64,000 nucleotides of DNA from Oscillospiraceae bacterium (GCA_015065845.1 SVPQ01000001.1:186001-250000); one strand, 5' to 3'; counted from the first letter of the stretch, positions 19,801-28,323 are shown. Notes: generated from the sequence alone by a model not told the origin. A program made the numbers and translations.

Positions 19801-20599
19801 CGTGTGTACCTGCGGTAATTGTACCTGTATTATAAGATGTTTCTGTTGCACCACACTGACCTGCAAGACCACCTGCATAAGATGAGCCTTTTGAAGTTGA
19901 TGAAGTTACATCTGCTTTGTTATAACAGTCTACAAGACTGCCTGTTGCTTTACCAGCAATACCACCAGCGAAAGCATTACCGCTTACATTACTGCCTGTA
20001 TAAGTTGCAGTTACAGTACCTGATTTGTGAGAAAGAATTTCTGAACCAATCATTGAACTGTTGTTACCAACAACACCACCTGCATATACATTAGCAGAAC
20101 CAAATCCCCAGCTTGCAGTACAATTTAATGTAGCAGAAACTTCACCAGAAGTTGAACAACTGTCAATTGTAGCAAACCAACCGCTTACATTACCAGCTAA
20201 GATACCCGCATAAACACTTGTTACACTACCTGAAGTATTATTTAATGTAACACTACCCGTAACTGTAAGGTTTTTAATAGTACCTGAAACCTGACCAAAA
20301 AGTCCTGCATAAGTACCAGCTGTGTTGACTTTTAAACCTGAAATTGTTTTACCATTACCCTCAAATGTACCTGAAAAGGCACTTGACTGGCCAATTGGTG
20401 TCCAACTGTCATAGCCACTCAAACTGATACTTTTTGTAAGTTTGTAACTACCATTGAGTGGATAGTTATCATTAGTACCAATTGCCGCTAATTGTGCTGC
20501 ATCACTGATTTCAATAACATCTGCCGCAGAGGCTATTGTAACAGGAAATGCTGCAACAACAAAAACTAATGCCAATAAAAGTGATAATACTTTTTTCAT
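16883..20599 (-). CDS. large secreted protein: GLUG-like, FN3-like and Cys-rich modules
   Basis: A 1238-residue secreted protein. Signal peptide at residues 1-25 (KKVLSLLLALVFVVAAFPVT). Residues about 30-330 hold GLUG-like Gly-rich repeats (AGGIAGKATGSL, AGLFGQVSGTIKNLTVTGSV). An Ig-like stretch and one FN3-like module follow to about 535. Residues about 537-773 hold six Cys modules of roughly 40 residues, each with PTC then CANC-like CxxC and ETI-A-GH. About five FN3-like modules close the protein, each ending in a form of SGVKYKYTVKAVNG. No LPXTG, SLH or dockerin anchor is seen. AAAGGAG precedes the ATG. Probably a surface adhesin or matrix protein; function not established. Confidence 0.85.
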   Translation of the reverse strand: MKKVLSLLLALVFVVAAFPVTIASAADVIEISDAAQLAAIGTNDNYPLNGSYKLTKSISLSGYDSWTPIGQSSAFSGTFEGNGKTISGLKVNTAGTYAGLFGQVSGTIKNLTVTGSVTLNNTSGSVTSVYAGILAGNVSGWFATIDSCSTSGEVSATLNCTASWGFGSANVYAGGVVGNNSSMIGSEILSHKSGTVTATYTGSNVSGNAFAGGIAGKATGSLVDCYNKADVTSSTSKGSSYAGGLAGQCGATETSYNTGTITAGTHAGGIAGYTSGSSKNCYYLSGSASSGFGGSSSSSAPTATSKKSSDMTGTKLTGFNFDDVWESSIFSAPNHYSVNEVITGSVSVLGNFQVGEKLTADMSKVTPEKAYNGTIKYVKYQWEAGTKDSEGNITYEKISGATSNTYTIAASDMGKYIRLVVRGRFTYGGKLESKESLVTAAVPKNVKVENTDNGIKVTWDKISGASQYTIYRSVYTDNWLFGGSFGSYSSVGTATTNSYTDTTVTNNSKYKYKVSVTMNGTESDQSQESAEITASLPCQHTWDSGKETTKATCTEAGVKTYTCSACKATRTETIPAKGHNYTTETVTKKATCEEAGEKSAFCMGCFTTVKETIPALGHSYDAGVVTTQPTCENTGVKTFTCANCKGTKTETIKALGHKYDSGVVTTPATCETAGTKTYTCANCNTTMTETIKATGHSFSVATVTKQPTCTESGVKTGTCTVCKKTTDEQILALGHDFSGDYVIDKNPTYDTTGEKSKYCNRCGAKGETVIIPKVERLAAPKILSHESTEKGIKFTWSAVAGVEGYMVLKLVQNSAGEYFYKNIAVVAPQTRAFTDTDVVVGQTYCYAVASMDAIGNANDYSEIAVTYDYKFITSLATPVVKISDNAKGVKVTWNVIEDAESYIVYRRVYDATNKKWSGWSKIKTGLTSTSYTDKTVKLGTKYRYTVVAVNGEVKSKYTSTETLKYNVAPTVKVANVSSGIKVTWTTVANAEGYTLYSSTYNTKTKKWSSWKNRGNADSSMTSWTDKNVKSGTKYKYTVKAFVYGFKGEHNKSGSKTLFLTQPTVKFQNTATGIKITWSKTAGAKNYTVYKAEYVNGKWSKWENVGTCGKDVFGCIDKGVKSGVKYRYTVKAVNGDYKSSYVTKSGLMYLSQPTVSVAKAANGIKVTWDKVSGATSYIVYRSEYNTQTKKWSSWKKVSTPKTTSHTDKTAKSGVKYKYTVKAVNGSSKSAYKSSTSVKR

Positions 20600-20710
20600 T
20601 TCTTTTTCTCCTTTAGTAATATTTTAATGAATGTACTTATTCGCACATACTACCACAAGAAGCATTATAACACTAACACTTCAAATAAACAATAAGCAAA
20701 ATCAACAAAA

Positions 20711-20739
20711 AGCGAGTGTCACCATTCGTAACACTCGCT
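20711..20739 (-). terminator. terminator of the beta-propeller protein gene
   Basis: AGCGAGTGT (20711-20719) pairs with ACACTCGCT (20731-20739). On the minus strand the stem is followed by TTTTTGTT. Confidence 0.75.
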
Positions 20740-20749
20740 CTTTTATGCG

Positions 20750-23197
20750 TCAATTCAAAGTAATTGTGTTGAGTTTCTCTGCATTCGCCTTGTTAAATGA
20801 ACAAATTTCGCTACCATCCTGTGAATAACTGTAAATTGTTTCCCCGATGTAAGTCACTCTGTTTACTGGCTTATAATATCCATAATCATCACTTTTTTCT
20901 ACAACATAATTATTGAGTTTTTTAAGCTCGCCTTTTGTTGTATTTACCTGTAAAGCAATAACATTATCAGTTTTATAAAACTCTGAACGGTAACTATTAT
21001 CTTCTGTGTGCATATACTCTGTAGTCACTCTGTATGGAATATACATTATAAGATTTTTAGAATCCCAACAAACTGCCTTGTGGTCATAGAATGCAGAACA
21101 ATCTAAATATCCCCAGAGATTATCTCCGTTTTCCTGTGGTTGCACCTCAAATTTTGCGACTTCTTTCGGATTTTTCTTATCGCTCACATCAAAGAGTGAA
21201 ACTTTCATTCCGTTTTTTGCACCATCTTCGTCACCATTCACACCAATACCTAAAAGATAATTTTCTGTAACAGGGTGAAGGTAATTTGAAAATCCCGGTA
21301 TTTTAAGTTCACCTAAAACCTCTGGTTTTTCTGGATTTTTTAAATCTATTACAAAGAGTGGGTCTGTCTGTTCAAAAGTTACCACATAACCTGTATCACC
21401 CATAAAACGAACAGATTTAATTGTTTCGCCCTTTGCAAGACCTTCAATCATACCTACAATTACCATTTCATTGTCTAGCACATAAAGGTTGTTATTCGCA
21501 CTTTCAAAACTACCGTTAGTTGTAGCAATTCTTAAATATCCGTTATATTCATCAACACTGAATTGATTAAGGGCAGTGCCCGGTACTTTACCTTTTGTTT
21601 TATACTCTATTTTGTCACCTGAAATATCGAATTTTAAAATTTCGGTTGAGTAAAGTGCAGAGTCGTCAATCATAAATATTTCTGCTACTGCTCCGTCTTT
21701 TGAAGAAATTGTTTCTTCAAATCTGCCACTTGTTACATAAAGATTATTTTGTGTGCAGTAAACATTTTCGCCACCGCCTAAAACCGCAGTTGAGTTGAAT
21801 GTTTCTTTATGATTTGTTGCATCAAGTGTAGAAACAACTACATAAGAACTGTCTTTTACTTCGCCCATTACACAAATGTCTTTTGACGGAATTCTGCAAG
21901 CAGTTTCACCACAATAAACCTCTGGTACACAGTAATCTGTAATTTTTATGTTATCGAAATAAAGTGGAACATTGTAGTTAGAAATAAGCACTATTTTATT
22001 ACCGATTTTTCTTGCAGAAAGGTAATCACCATCCTGATAAACACGCCATTCTTCAACCGGTTTTTCTTTATTGCTTATATTGTAAGAAACAGCACAAGTA
22101 ATCATTTTGTAATTATTATAGCGATATACTGATTTATTTTCTGATTCTTCCCTGTCTTCTTCACCATAGTAAGAATAGCAGTCAACAATTGCAATAAGTC
22201 TTTCGTTATCCACAAAAATTTCTTTGACTTCTGAATACTCAATTTTTTCGTTTTCGTGTTTACCAATCTGAATAGCACTTTTTTCTGTCAAAGCACCATT
22301 TTTACCTGTTTCGACAATGAAAATTTTATTTATAAAATCTTCTTCTGTCATATTTTTATAAAGTTCTTCATTCGGGTCATAGCCTGATGTAATATAAATA
22401 CTGTCTTCACCCGCAACACCTGTTGTTGCTTCAAGCTTTTCGTTGTATTTATATTTATAATCCAAAAAGTTTTTATACTCCCAGAAAGATTTCTGTGAAG
22501 GTACAACATAAAGGAATTTACCGTCATTTTTTATAATATCTGCTTCGTTTACGCCTTTTACCTGCTCATTTGTTTCACCATGTTCTTCCCTTGTTGTAGA
22601 ACTGCTTGTATACTCTTTAAGTTCAAAATAATCATCGGTAAGTGCGTCAGAATCCATGGCTCCACCAGGTACTGCACCAGTGTTCATACTACCTTCAGGC
22701 ATAGCATCATAATCCCAAACCGCTTCTTCTTTAGTAGCACCAATTGAACCGAACATATCTATTGCATAATTCAACTTCTGCATTTTCTGGTAATTTTTCT
22801 GGTAACCCAAAAATAAATTTTCAATTTCAGAATAATCTTCAACTACTACATTTTGTTCGTTGTCAGGCTTCTGTGCGGAATGCATACCGCCCATAAAATG
22901 CTGCCACGGTTTTGCAATAAATACACTTGTAACAACAATTGCGAAAACTGCCGCAACTGCTATCATCTTTTTAAATAAAGATTTATTTTCTTTCTTTAAA
23001 TTCTCCGTTTCTTTTTCGAGAATTTCTAATTTATTCACTTCTTTTTTCAGCAAATCCTTAATGTTATCTTTACTTAAAGTTTCGGGTAATTCTATATTTT
23101 CGCTATTTTTAAGAGTTTCGTTTAATTCTGAAAGTTCCTTTGTAGTTAAAACTTCTTCGGTGTTAATTTCATTTAAGTTCATATCTTCATTTTTCAT
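20750..23197 (-). CDS. membrane-anchored beta-propeller protein paired with an ECF sigma factor
   Basis: An 815-residue protein. Residues 1-75 are charged and probably cytoplasmic, with a Glu/Lys-rich coiled coil (LEKETENLKKENKSLFKK). One membrane helix follows near 77-95 (MIAVAAVFAIVVTSVFIA). The extracellular part carries repeats of a C-terminal secreted beta-propeller family (FAM Beta_propel type): KGVNEADIIKNDGKFLYVV, ITSGYDPNEE, VRFMGDTGYVVTFEQTDPLF, YLHPVTENYLLGIGVNGDE. It begins four bases after the sigma gene, whose stop lies in its AGGGTGA ribosome site, so the two are translationally linked. By position the N-terminus may act as an anti-sigma domain, although no zinc-binding HxxxCxxC is present. 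Confidence 0.8.
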   Translation of the reverse strand: MKNEDMNLNEINTEEVLTTKELSELNETLKNSENIELPETLSKDNIKDLLKKEVNKLEILEKETENLKKENKSLFKKMIAVAAVFAIVVTSVFIAKPWQHFMGGMHSAQKPDNEQNVVVEDYSEIENLFLGYQKNYQKMQKLNYAIDMFGSIGATKEEAVWDYDAMPEGSMNTGAVPGGAMDSDALTDDYFELKEYTSSSTTREEHGETNEQVKGVNEADIIKNDGKFLYVVPSQKSFWEYKNFLDYKYKYNEKLEATTGVAGEDSIYITSGYDPNEELYKNMTEEDFINKIFIVETGKNGALTEKSAIQIGKHENEKIEYSEVKEIFVDNERLIAIVDCYSYYGEEDREESENKSVYRYNNYKMITCAVSYNISNKEKPVEEWRVYQDGDYLSARKIGNKIVLISNYNVPLYFDNIKITDYCVPEVYCGETACRIPSKDICVMGEVKDSSYVVVSTLDATNHKETFNSTAVLGGGENVYCTQNNLYVTSGRFEETISSKDGAVAEIFMIDDSALYSTEILKFDISGDKIEYKTKGKVPGTALNQFSVDEYNGYLRIATTNGSFESANNNLYVLDNEMVIVGMIEGLAKGETIKSVRFMGDTGYVVTFEQTDPLFVIDLKNPEKPEVLGELKIPGFSNYLHPVTENYLLGIGVNGDEDGAKNGMKVSLFDVSDKKNPKEVAKFEVQPQENGDNLWGYLDCSAFYDHKAVCWDSKNLIMYIPYRVTTEYMHTEDNSYRSEFYKTDNVIALQVNTTKGELKKLNNYVVEKSDDYGYYKPVNRVTYIGETIYSYSQDGSEICSFNKANAEKLNTITLN

Positions 23198-23201
23198 AAA
23201 C

Positions 23202-23717
23202 TCACCCTAATACCTTTCTTAATTTTTCAAGTGCTCTTTTTTGCTTTGAACGGATTGTTGACGGAGAAAGATTATAAATCTTTGAAAGTTCTTCACTTTT
23301 AAATCCGCCGATTATAGAGAGTAAAATAATTTGTGCGTCCGGTGGCGTCAATGATTTTAACGCTTCAACCAGTTCAATACTGTTAAAAGAAGACTCTGTG
23401 CTCTCATCTTCAATTAAAAATATGTAGTCATCCTCAGGTAATAAATCTGGGTTTTTCTTATTCTTTTTAAGTTGGCTTTTACATTGATTAGAGAGTATTT
23501 TAAAAAGCCACGATTTAAAAAGTGAATCGTCCCTTAAATTACTAATTGATTTAAATGCAGTTATAACTGTCTCCTGAACCGCGTCTTCAGCATCTTCTTT
23601 TGAATTCAGCATATAAAGTGCAAAACGATACATATCTTCACTATAAAAAGAATACAATTCTGAAAACGCAGTAATATCACGGTCTTTTGCTTTTTTTACT
23701 AAAAAGGATATATCCAT
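23202..23717 (-). CDS. ECF-type RNA polymerase sigma factor
   Basis: A 171-residue sigma-70 family ECF factor. Region 2 shows ITAFSELYSFYSEDMYRFAL and DAEDAVQETVITAF with LFKSWLFKILSN. Region 4 is LTPPDAQIILLSIIGGFKSE with SPSTIRSKQKRALEKLR as the recognition helix. The ATG at 23717 is preferred; the GTG at 23726 abuts the AAAAGGGG ribosome site. It is the first gene of a two-gene unit with the beta-propeller membrane protein, the usual arrangement for an ECF sigma and its membrane regulator. Confidence 0.92.
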   Translation of the reverse strand: MDISFLVKKAKDRDITAFSELYSFYSEDMYRFALYMLNSKEDAEDAVQETVITAFKSISNLRDDSLFKSWLFKILSNQCKSQLKKNKKNPDLLPEDDYIFLIEDESTESSFNSIELVEALKSLTPPDAQIILLSIIGGFKSEELSKIYNLSPSTIRSKQKRALEKLRKVLG

Positions 23718-23790
23718 TTTTCTCACGCCCCTTTTACTCTCTAACTATATGAGTATTTTAAAATGCATTTTGTTGCAAAAATTTTATTTA

Positions 23791-24064
23791 AGGAAACAGG
23801 AAGCAGGAAACAGAAAACAGTTTTTATTTAGTTAACTATAAATTTTAATCTCTTTTAATCTCTTTTTATTCTTTAATTCATCGCAAACAAATAAAATGTG
23901 CAAGTGGCAAGTTATATGTAATAACACAAATTTTCCGTTTTTAAAATCTATCACCTAACAAATCCCTATTCCCTGCTTCCTGTTTCCTGATTCCTGTTTC
24001 CTATTTCCTGTTTCCTATTTCCTGTTTCCTATTTCCTGTTTCCTATTTCCTGTTTCCTATTTCT
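23791..24064. repeat. intergenic repeat cassette E with a 14-bp tandem repeat upstream of secA
   Basis: The left flank GGAAACAGGAAGCAG (23792-23806) is the exact reverse complement of 23973-23987. The right flank continues to 24064 with TTCCTGTTTCC words; 24001-24056 is four perfect copies of the 14-mer CTATTTCCTGTTTC. The AT-rich interior has no hairpin terminator but holds a nested GTGCAAGTGGCAAG word like those of cassettes D and F. No gene is seen between 23718 and 24184. Confidence 0.7.
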
Positions 24065-24111
24065 TTTAATATATCAAAAACCTCAAAAATTGTAAACAAA
24101 TAATAATTTTA

Positions 24112-24140
24112 TTGCAATACAATATATATTGTGTTATAAT
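24112..24140 (+). promoter_or_regulatory. promoter of secA
   Basis: TTGCAA (24112-24117), a 17-bp spacer, and a consensus TATAAT (24135-24140). It lies about 48 bases after the end of the tandem repeat array. Confidence 0.65.
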
Positions 24141-24184
24141 ATCTAGTAATTGTTTTGAAATTTAAAAAGAAAGGTCTAGTGAAA

Positions 24185-26911
24185 ATGTCTTTTTTCAAAA
24201 AACTTTTTGGGGATTACTCAACAAAAGAAATCAAGAGAATTTCTGGTCTTAAAGACAAGGTTCTTAATTTAGAAGAAGAATACTCTAAACTTACTGACAG
24301 TGAACTTCAGGCAAAAACACCTGAATTCAAAGAGCGTCTTAACAACGGCGAAACACTTGATGATATTTTGCCGGAAGCATTTGCGGCTTGTAGAGAAGCG
24401 GCAACCCGTGTACTCAATATGAAACACTACCCTGTTCAGATTTTAGGTGGTATTATTCTCCACCAGGGCAGAATTGCAGAAATGAGAACCGGTGAAGGTA
24501 AAACTTTAGTTGCTACTTTACCTGCTTACTTAAATGCACTTTCTGGTGAAGGTGTTCACATTGTTACTGTAAACGATTACCTTGCAAAGCGTGACTCTGA
24601 GTGGATGGGTAAACTTTACAGATTTATGGGACTTTCTGTTGGTCTTATTATTCACGAAAAAGATAATAACGAAAGAAAAGAAGCATATAATGCGGACATT
24701 ACTTTCGGTACTAATAACGAAATGGGCTTCGACTATCTCCGTGACAATATGGTTATGTATAAAGACCAGCGTGTTCAACGCGGTCATGCATTTGCTATTG
24801 TCGATGAGGTTGACTCAATTCTCATAGACGAAGCGAGAACTCCGCTTATTATTTCAGGTATTGGTGAAGCATCAACTGACCTTTACAAAGTTGCTAACGA
24901 TTTTGTTAAAAGACTTAAAATGGTTAAGGTTAAAGAACTTGACGACAAAACCAATGCAGAAGAAATTACTGAAGACGGCGATTATCTTGTTGACGAAAAA
25001 GCAAAAACCGCTACTCTTACAAAACAAGGTATTGCCAAAGCTGAAAAAGCATTCGGACTTGAGAACCTTATGGATGCTGACAACCTTACAATTCAGCACC
25101 ATATAAATCAGGCTCTTAAAGCGCACGGTACAATGCAACGAGATGTTGACTATGTTGTAAAAGATGGTCAGGTTCTTATTGTTGACGAATTCACAGGTAG
25201 AATTATGCTCGGCAGAAGATATAGTGAAGGTCTTCACCAGGCAATTGAAGCAAAAGAAAATGTTAAAGTTGAGCACGAGAGCAAAACTCTTGCAACTATT
25301 ACATTCCAGAACTACTTCCGTCTTTACAAGAAACTTTCAGGTATGACCGGTACTGCAATGACTGAAAGTGAAGAATTCAAAGAAATCTATTCACTTGATG
25401 TTGTTGAAATCCCTACAAATAAACCGCTTATCCGTCAGGATAATGATGATGTTCTTTACAAAACAGAAGAAGCAAAATTCAATGCTATTATTGATGTAAT
25501 TACAGAATGTCACGAAAAAGGTCAACCTGTTTTAGTTGGTACCGTAAATATTGAAAAGAGTGAAAAACTTTCACGCCTTCTTAAAAAGCGTGGTATAAAA
25601 CACGAAGTATTAAACGCTAAATTCCACGAAAAAGAAGCAGAAATCGTAGCACAGGCAGGTAAATTTGGTGCAGTTACAATTGCTACAAATATGGCTGGTC
25701 GTGGTACCGATATTATCTTAGGTGGTAACCCTGAATTTATGGCAAAACTTGAAATGCGTAAAAAGGGATTCCCTGATGAACTTATTGCAGAAGCAACAGG
25801 TTTTGCTGAAACTACTGACGAAGAAATTATAAACGCACGAGAAACTTTCAGAGAATTAGAAGCAAAATTCAAAGAAGAAACAAAAGAAGAAGCAGACAAA
25901 GTTCGTGAAGCGGGCGGTCTTTACATTATCGGCACAGAGCGTCACGAATCAAGACGAATTGACAACCAGCTCAGAGGTCGTGCAGGTCGTCAGGGTGACC
26001 CTGGTGAAAGCCGTTTCTTCCTCTCTGCTGAAGACGATTTATTAAGACTTTTCGCAGGTGACAGATTCTATAACACACTTGATGCTTTCAAATCAATCGG
26101 CGATATGCCTGTTGAAGCAAAACTTTTCACAAATACAATTGAAAGTGCACAAAAGAAAGTTGAAAGCAATAACTTTGCTATTCGCCGTAATGTTCTTAAA
26201 TATGACGATGTTATGAATAAGCAAAGAGAGGTTATTTACGGTCAGAGAAACAAAGTGCTTGATGGTGCTGACATAAGTGCTACAATTCAGAAGATGATTG
26301 TTGACACAATTTCTGAATCCGCAGACTTCTACTGCCCTGCTTCAAATAATGTAGATGACTGGAACTTTAAAGGTCTTGCTACAAAATACAACTGGCTCAT
26401 TACTGAAGATGATATTAAACATCTTACAAAAACTGAAGATGTTGCAGAACTTCTTCTCGATAAAGCACAAAAACTCTACGATGACAGAAAAGCAGAGTTT
26501 GGTGAAGATTTAATTAAAGAAATTGAAAGAAGTGCTCTTCTTCGTAATGTTGATATGCGTTGGATGGACCACATTGACGCTATGGATCAGTTAAAACGCG
26601 GTATTGGTCTTCGTGCTTACGCACAAAAAGACCCTGCTATTGCTTTCAGAGAAGAAAGTTTCGATATGTTTGACGAAATGACAAACGAAATAAGAGAAGG
26701 TACTGTTGACTTTGTTCTCAAGGTAAGAATCAGAAAAGAAGAACCTGTTGAAAGAAAGCAGACAGTTAAAATTACTGCTACATCTGGCGGTGACGACCAG
26801 ACAGTAAAAAAACAACCTGTTAAAAAAGCACAGAAAATAGGCAGAAACGACCCTTGCCCTTGCGGTAGCGGTAAGAAATATAAGAAGTGTTGTGGTCAGA
26901 ACGAAAATTAA
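24185..26911 (+). CDS. secA: preprotein translocase ATPase SecA
   Basis: A 908-residue motor that drives secretory proteins through SecYEG. Motifs in order: [20 protein letters not shown] (Walker A), [20 protein letters not shown] (Walker B), [35 protein letters not shown] and [15 protein letters not shown]. The C-terminus is the zinc-binding tail [13 protein letters not shown]. It is longer than Bacillus SecA (841), typical of clostridial forms. The ATG at 24185 ([10 protein letters not shown]) after AAAGG is preferred over in-frame upstream TTG or GTG codons. Monocistronic, with its own promoter and terminator. It would export the large surface proteins of this region. Confidence 0.97.
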   Translation: MSFFKKLFGDYSTKEIKRISGLKDKVLNLEEEYSKLTDSELQAKTPEFKERLNNGETLDDILPEAFAACREAATRVLNMKHYPVQILGGIILHQGRIAEMRTGEGKTLVATLPAYLNALSGEGVHIVTVNDYLAKRDSEWMGKLYRFMGLSVGLIIHEKDNNERKEAYNADITFGTNNEMGFDYLRDNMVMYKDQRVQRGHAFAIVDEVDSILIDEARTPLIISGIGEASTDLYKVANDFVKRLKMVKVKELDDKTNAEEITEDGDYLVDEKAKTATLTKQGIAKAEKAFGLENLMDADNLTIQHHINQALKAHGTMQRDVDYVVKDGQVLIVDEFTGRIMLGRRYSEGLHQAIEAKENVKVEHESKTLATITFQNYFRLYKKLSGMTGTAMTESEEFKEIYSLDVVEIPTNKPLIRQDNDDVLYKTEEAKFNAIIDVITECHEKGQPVLVGTVNIEKSEKLSRLLKKRGIKHEVLNAKFHEKEAEIVAQAGKFGAVTIATNMAGRGTDIILGGNPEFMAKLEMRKKGFPDELIAEATGFAETTDEEIINARETFRELEAKFKEETKEEADKVREAGGLYIIGTERHESRRIDNQLRGRAGRQGDPGESRFFLSAEDDLLRLFAGDRFYNTLDAFKSIGDMPVEAKLFTNTIESAQKKVESNNFAIRRNVLKYDDVMNKQREVIYGQRNKVLDGADISATIQKMIVDTISESADFYCPASNNVDDWNFKGLATKYNWLITEDDIKHLTKTEDVAELLLDKAQKLYDDRKAEFGEDLIKEIERSALLRNVDMRWMDHIDAMDQLKRGIGLRAYAQKDPAIAFREESFDMFDEMTNEIREGTVDFVLKVRIRKEEPVERKQTVKITATSGGDDQTVKKQPVKKAQKIGRNDPCPCGSGKKYKKCCGQNEN

Positions 26912-26928
26912 ATATTTTCGTTCTCAGT

Positions 26929-26960
26929 AGCAAGTATGCAAGTGTTCAAGTTGCAAGTAT
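26929..26960. repeat. short-word repeat flank F after secA
   Basis: Degenerate copies of GCAAGTAT, GCAAGTGT and TTCAAGTT lie directly upstream of the secA terminator hairpin. The same word builds both flanks of cassette D at 49961-50123. No right flank is present because the next gene begins inside the hairpin. Confidence 0.5.
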
Positions 26961-26968
26961 AAAAGCAA

Positions 26969-27005
26969 AACCTCGGATAGTTGAAAAAATCAATTATCCG
27001 AGGTT
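26969..27005. terminator. bidirectional terminator between secA and the XRE gene
   Basis: A 16-bp stem runs from AACCTCGGATAGTTGA (26969-26984) to its near-perfect complement at 26990-27005 with a 5-A loop. It is followed by TATTTT. The stop codon of the leftward XRE gene lies at its right edge. Confidence 0.8.
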
Positions 27006-27246
27006 ATTTTATTTCCTGCTCTAAATCTCTAAAATATTCTGATTTAAAGAAATCTTCTATCGATATATTTAAACCATCACATAGTTTTTTAATTGTTGAT
27101 ATTGTTGTGCTGTTATTTCTGCCACCTGTTATATTACTTAGGGTAGATTGAGTTACACCACTAATAGTAGCAAGTTTATTTACTGTAATATTATTCTCAT
27201 CACAAAGTTCAATAATTCGCAACTTTACTGCTTCGCCGATATTCAG
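27004..27246 (-). CDS. small XRE-family transcriptional regulator, possibly with a CTG start
   Basis: An 80-residue lambda-repressor-like helix-turn-helix protein: NKLATISGVTQSTLSNITGG is the HTH and ISTIKKLCDGLNISIEDFF is the following helix. Homologous small regulators usually begin MNIGEAV, and here NIGEAV is preceded by CTG at 27246, eight bases after a perfect GGAGG (27255-27259). No ATG exists, and the in-frame GTG and TTG overlap the ribosome site. CTG initiation is therefore likely but unproven. Three TTTTGAGTT copies upstream suggest autoregulation. Confidence 0.78.
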   Translation of the reverse strand: MNIGEAVKLRIIELCDENNITVNKLATISGVTQSTLSNITGGRNNSTTISTIKKLCDGLNISIEDFFKSEYFRDLEQEIK

Positions 27247-27259
27247 AAATAACACCTCC

Positions 27260-27320
27260 AACTCAAAACTTCAATATTATATTAACCATTTTGAGTTGCA
27301 ATTGTTACCTCTTTTGAGTT
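27260..27320. promoter_or_regulatory. three TTTTGAGTT operator candidates before the XRE gene
   Basis: AACTCAAAA at 27260-27268 is inverted relative to TTTTGAGTT at 27289-27297 and 27312-27320. They bracket a TATAAT-like -10 box read leftward at 27276-27281. The 9-mer repeated three times at a small regulator's promoter suggests its own binding site. Confidence 0.5.
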
Positions 27321-27345
27321 ATCGCTATGTTTGAGGTGGGCTTCC

Positions 27346-28101
27346 TCAACTATTAAAATGCTTTTTTATTCCCTTGTAGATATAGTATGGCTTTGTGAAA
27401 AGATACTCTCCGTTTGTATTTGCTGCAATTAAATCATCAATGAATTCCTTGTATTCATTTTCTGTAAGTGTTCCTGTATTTTCATCAACAAGCCACTTTA
27501 CATACTGACTATAGTTATAACCCATTTCATTTTCTTTGTACTCAGTTTCAATTACATTATGTATTACCAGTTCATTTGCAAATAAATTAGTTTTTGCAAA
27601 AAAACTGTAAGTTCTTCTTCCCATCCAACTATCAATGTCATCCATCCACCCTTGTTTTGTAGTTGCGTATGCATGTATTGTCTTTGTAATCAAATCTTTA
27701 TTTTTACCATTAAAAGTAATACTATCAAAATCCGCATTCACGCAAATTATCATTCCACCTGGTTTTAATACCCTGTGAATTTCTTTTATAAAAGTTATTT
27801 TATCAGCAATACATTCAAGTACATCTTTTACGATAATTAAGTCAAATTTATTCTCTTCAAAACCTAACCCATCAGCACAATTCATAACCATAAGTTCAAC
27901 AGGTGTTTTATATTCAACCTCGTTAAAATTTTTATCGGTTATATCAATACCAATCGCTTTATCTACTTTATCTGGAAATCTATTGATAATATCTTTTAAA
28001 TAACCTGCATTTCTGCAACCAATATCTAATATATTTGCATTGTCTGCTAACTCAATCATTTCATAAATTTTTTCATTTATTGAATATGTATTATATTCCA
28101 T
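27346..28101 (-). CDS. class I SAM-dependent methyltransferase
   Basis: A 251-residue cytoplasmic enzyme of the methyltransferase-11 (UbiE-like) fold. Motif I is ILDIGCRNAGYLKDII, the acidic end of strand 2 is AIGIDITD, VMNCADGLGF follows, FDLIIVKDVLEC is motif II, and IHRVLKPGGMIICV is motif III. The C-terminal 100 residues are unusual and probably set the substrate. AGGAGG nine bases before the ATG at 28101 decides the start. The gene sits behind a strong promoter, an 11-codon leader ORF and an intrinsic terminator, an arrangement typical of antibiotic-inducible resistance genes. Nothing in the protein shows whether it acts on rRNA or on a small molecule. Confidence 0.82.
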   Translation of the reverse strand: MEYNTYSINEKIYEMIELADNANILDIGCRNAGYLKDIINRFPDKVDKAIGIDITDKNFNEVEYKTPVELMVMNCADGLGFEENKFDLIIVKDVLECIADKITFIKEIHRVLKPGGMIICVNADFDSITFNGKNKDLITKTIHAYATTKQGWMDDIDSWMGRRTYSFFAKTNLFANELVIHNVIETEYKENEMGYNYSQYVKWLVDENTGTLTENEYKEFIDDLIAANTNGEYLFTKPYYIYKGIKKHFNS

Positions 28102-28121
28102 TTGCTTTTCCTCCTGAAAAT

Positions 28122-28153
28122 AAAAAAATGTTGATAGCTTATGAGCCATCAAC
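28122..28153 (-). terminator. intrinsic terminator in the methyltransferase leader
   Basis: On the minus strand GTTGATGGCT (28144-28153), loop CATA, then AGCTATCAAC (28130-28139) form a 10-bp stem with one G-U pair, followed by seven Ts at 28122-28128. It lies between the leader ORF and the methyltransferase start, so it would act as an attenuator. Its 3' arm is also complementary to upstream leader segments. Confidence 0.8.
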
Positions 28154-28232
28154 AGTATAATAAAAAGGTTAATTTCTTTTCATCATTCTTCAGGCACATA
28201 AGCGAATAAGCCTGTACCTGATAAGATACAAG

Positions 28233-28268
28233 CTATCTTCGTCTGCGTCGAATAATGAATGAAACCAT
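28233..28268 (-). CDS. 11-codon leader peptide MVSFIIRRRRR
   Basis: ATG at 28266-28268, eight bases after a perfect GGAGGT (28277-28282), encodes MVSFIIRRRRR and a TAG stop. The five arginine codons are CGA, CGC, AGA, CGA, AGA. The stop overlaps GATAGCTT (28230-28237), which is complementary to the 3' arm of the downstream terminator. A run of basic residues matches the Arg/Lys-X-Arg/Lys motif known for macrolide-dependent ribosome stalling on leader peptides; shortage of charged tRNA-Arg is the other possible trigger. Translation is inferred. Confidence 0.7.
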   Translation of the reverse strand: MVSFIIRRRRR

Positions 28269-28294
28269 AAACCTTTACCTCCAATCTTTTCTAG

Positions 28295-28323
28295 ATGATA
28301 ACACAATCTATAATTATTGTCAA
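28295..28323 (-). promoter_or_regulatory. promoter of the leader-methyltransferase transcript
   Basis: Consensus TTGACA (28318-28323), a 17-bp spacer and TATCAT (28295-28300), read leftward. The leader ribosome site follows within about 15 bases. Confidence 0.7.

Noticed and set aside
24001-24060. CRISPR-like array
   Set aside because: The 14-bp units are directly contiguous with no spacers, and no cas gene is near. It is a simple tandem repeat.
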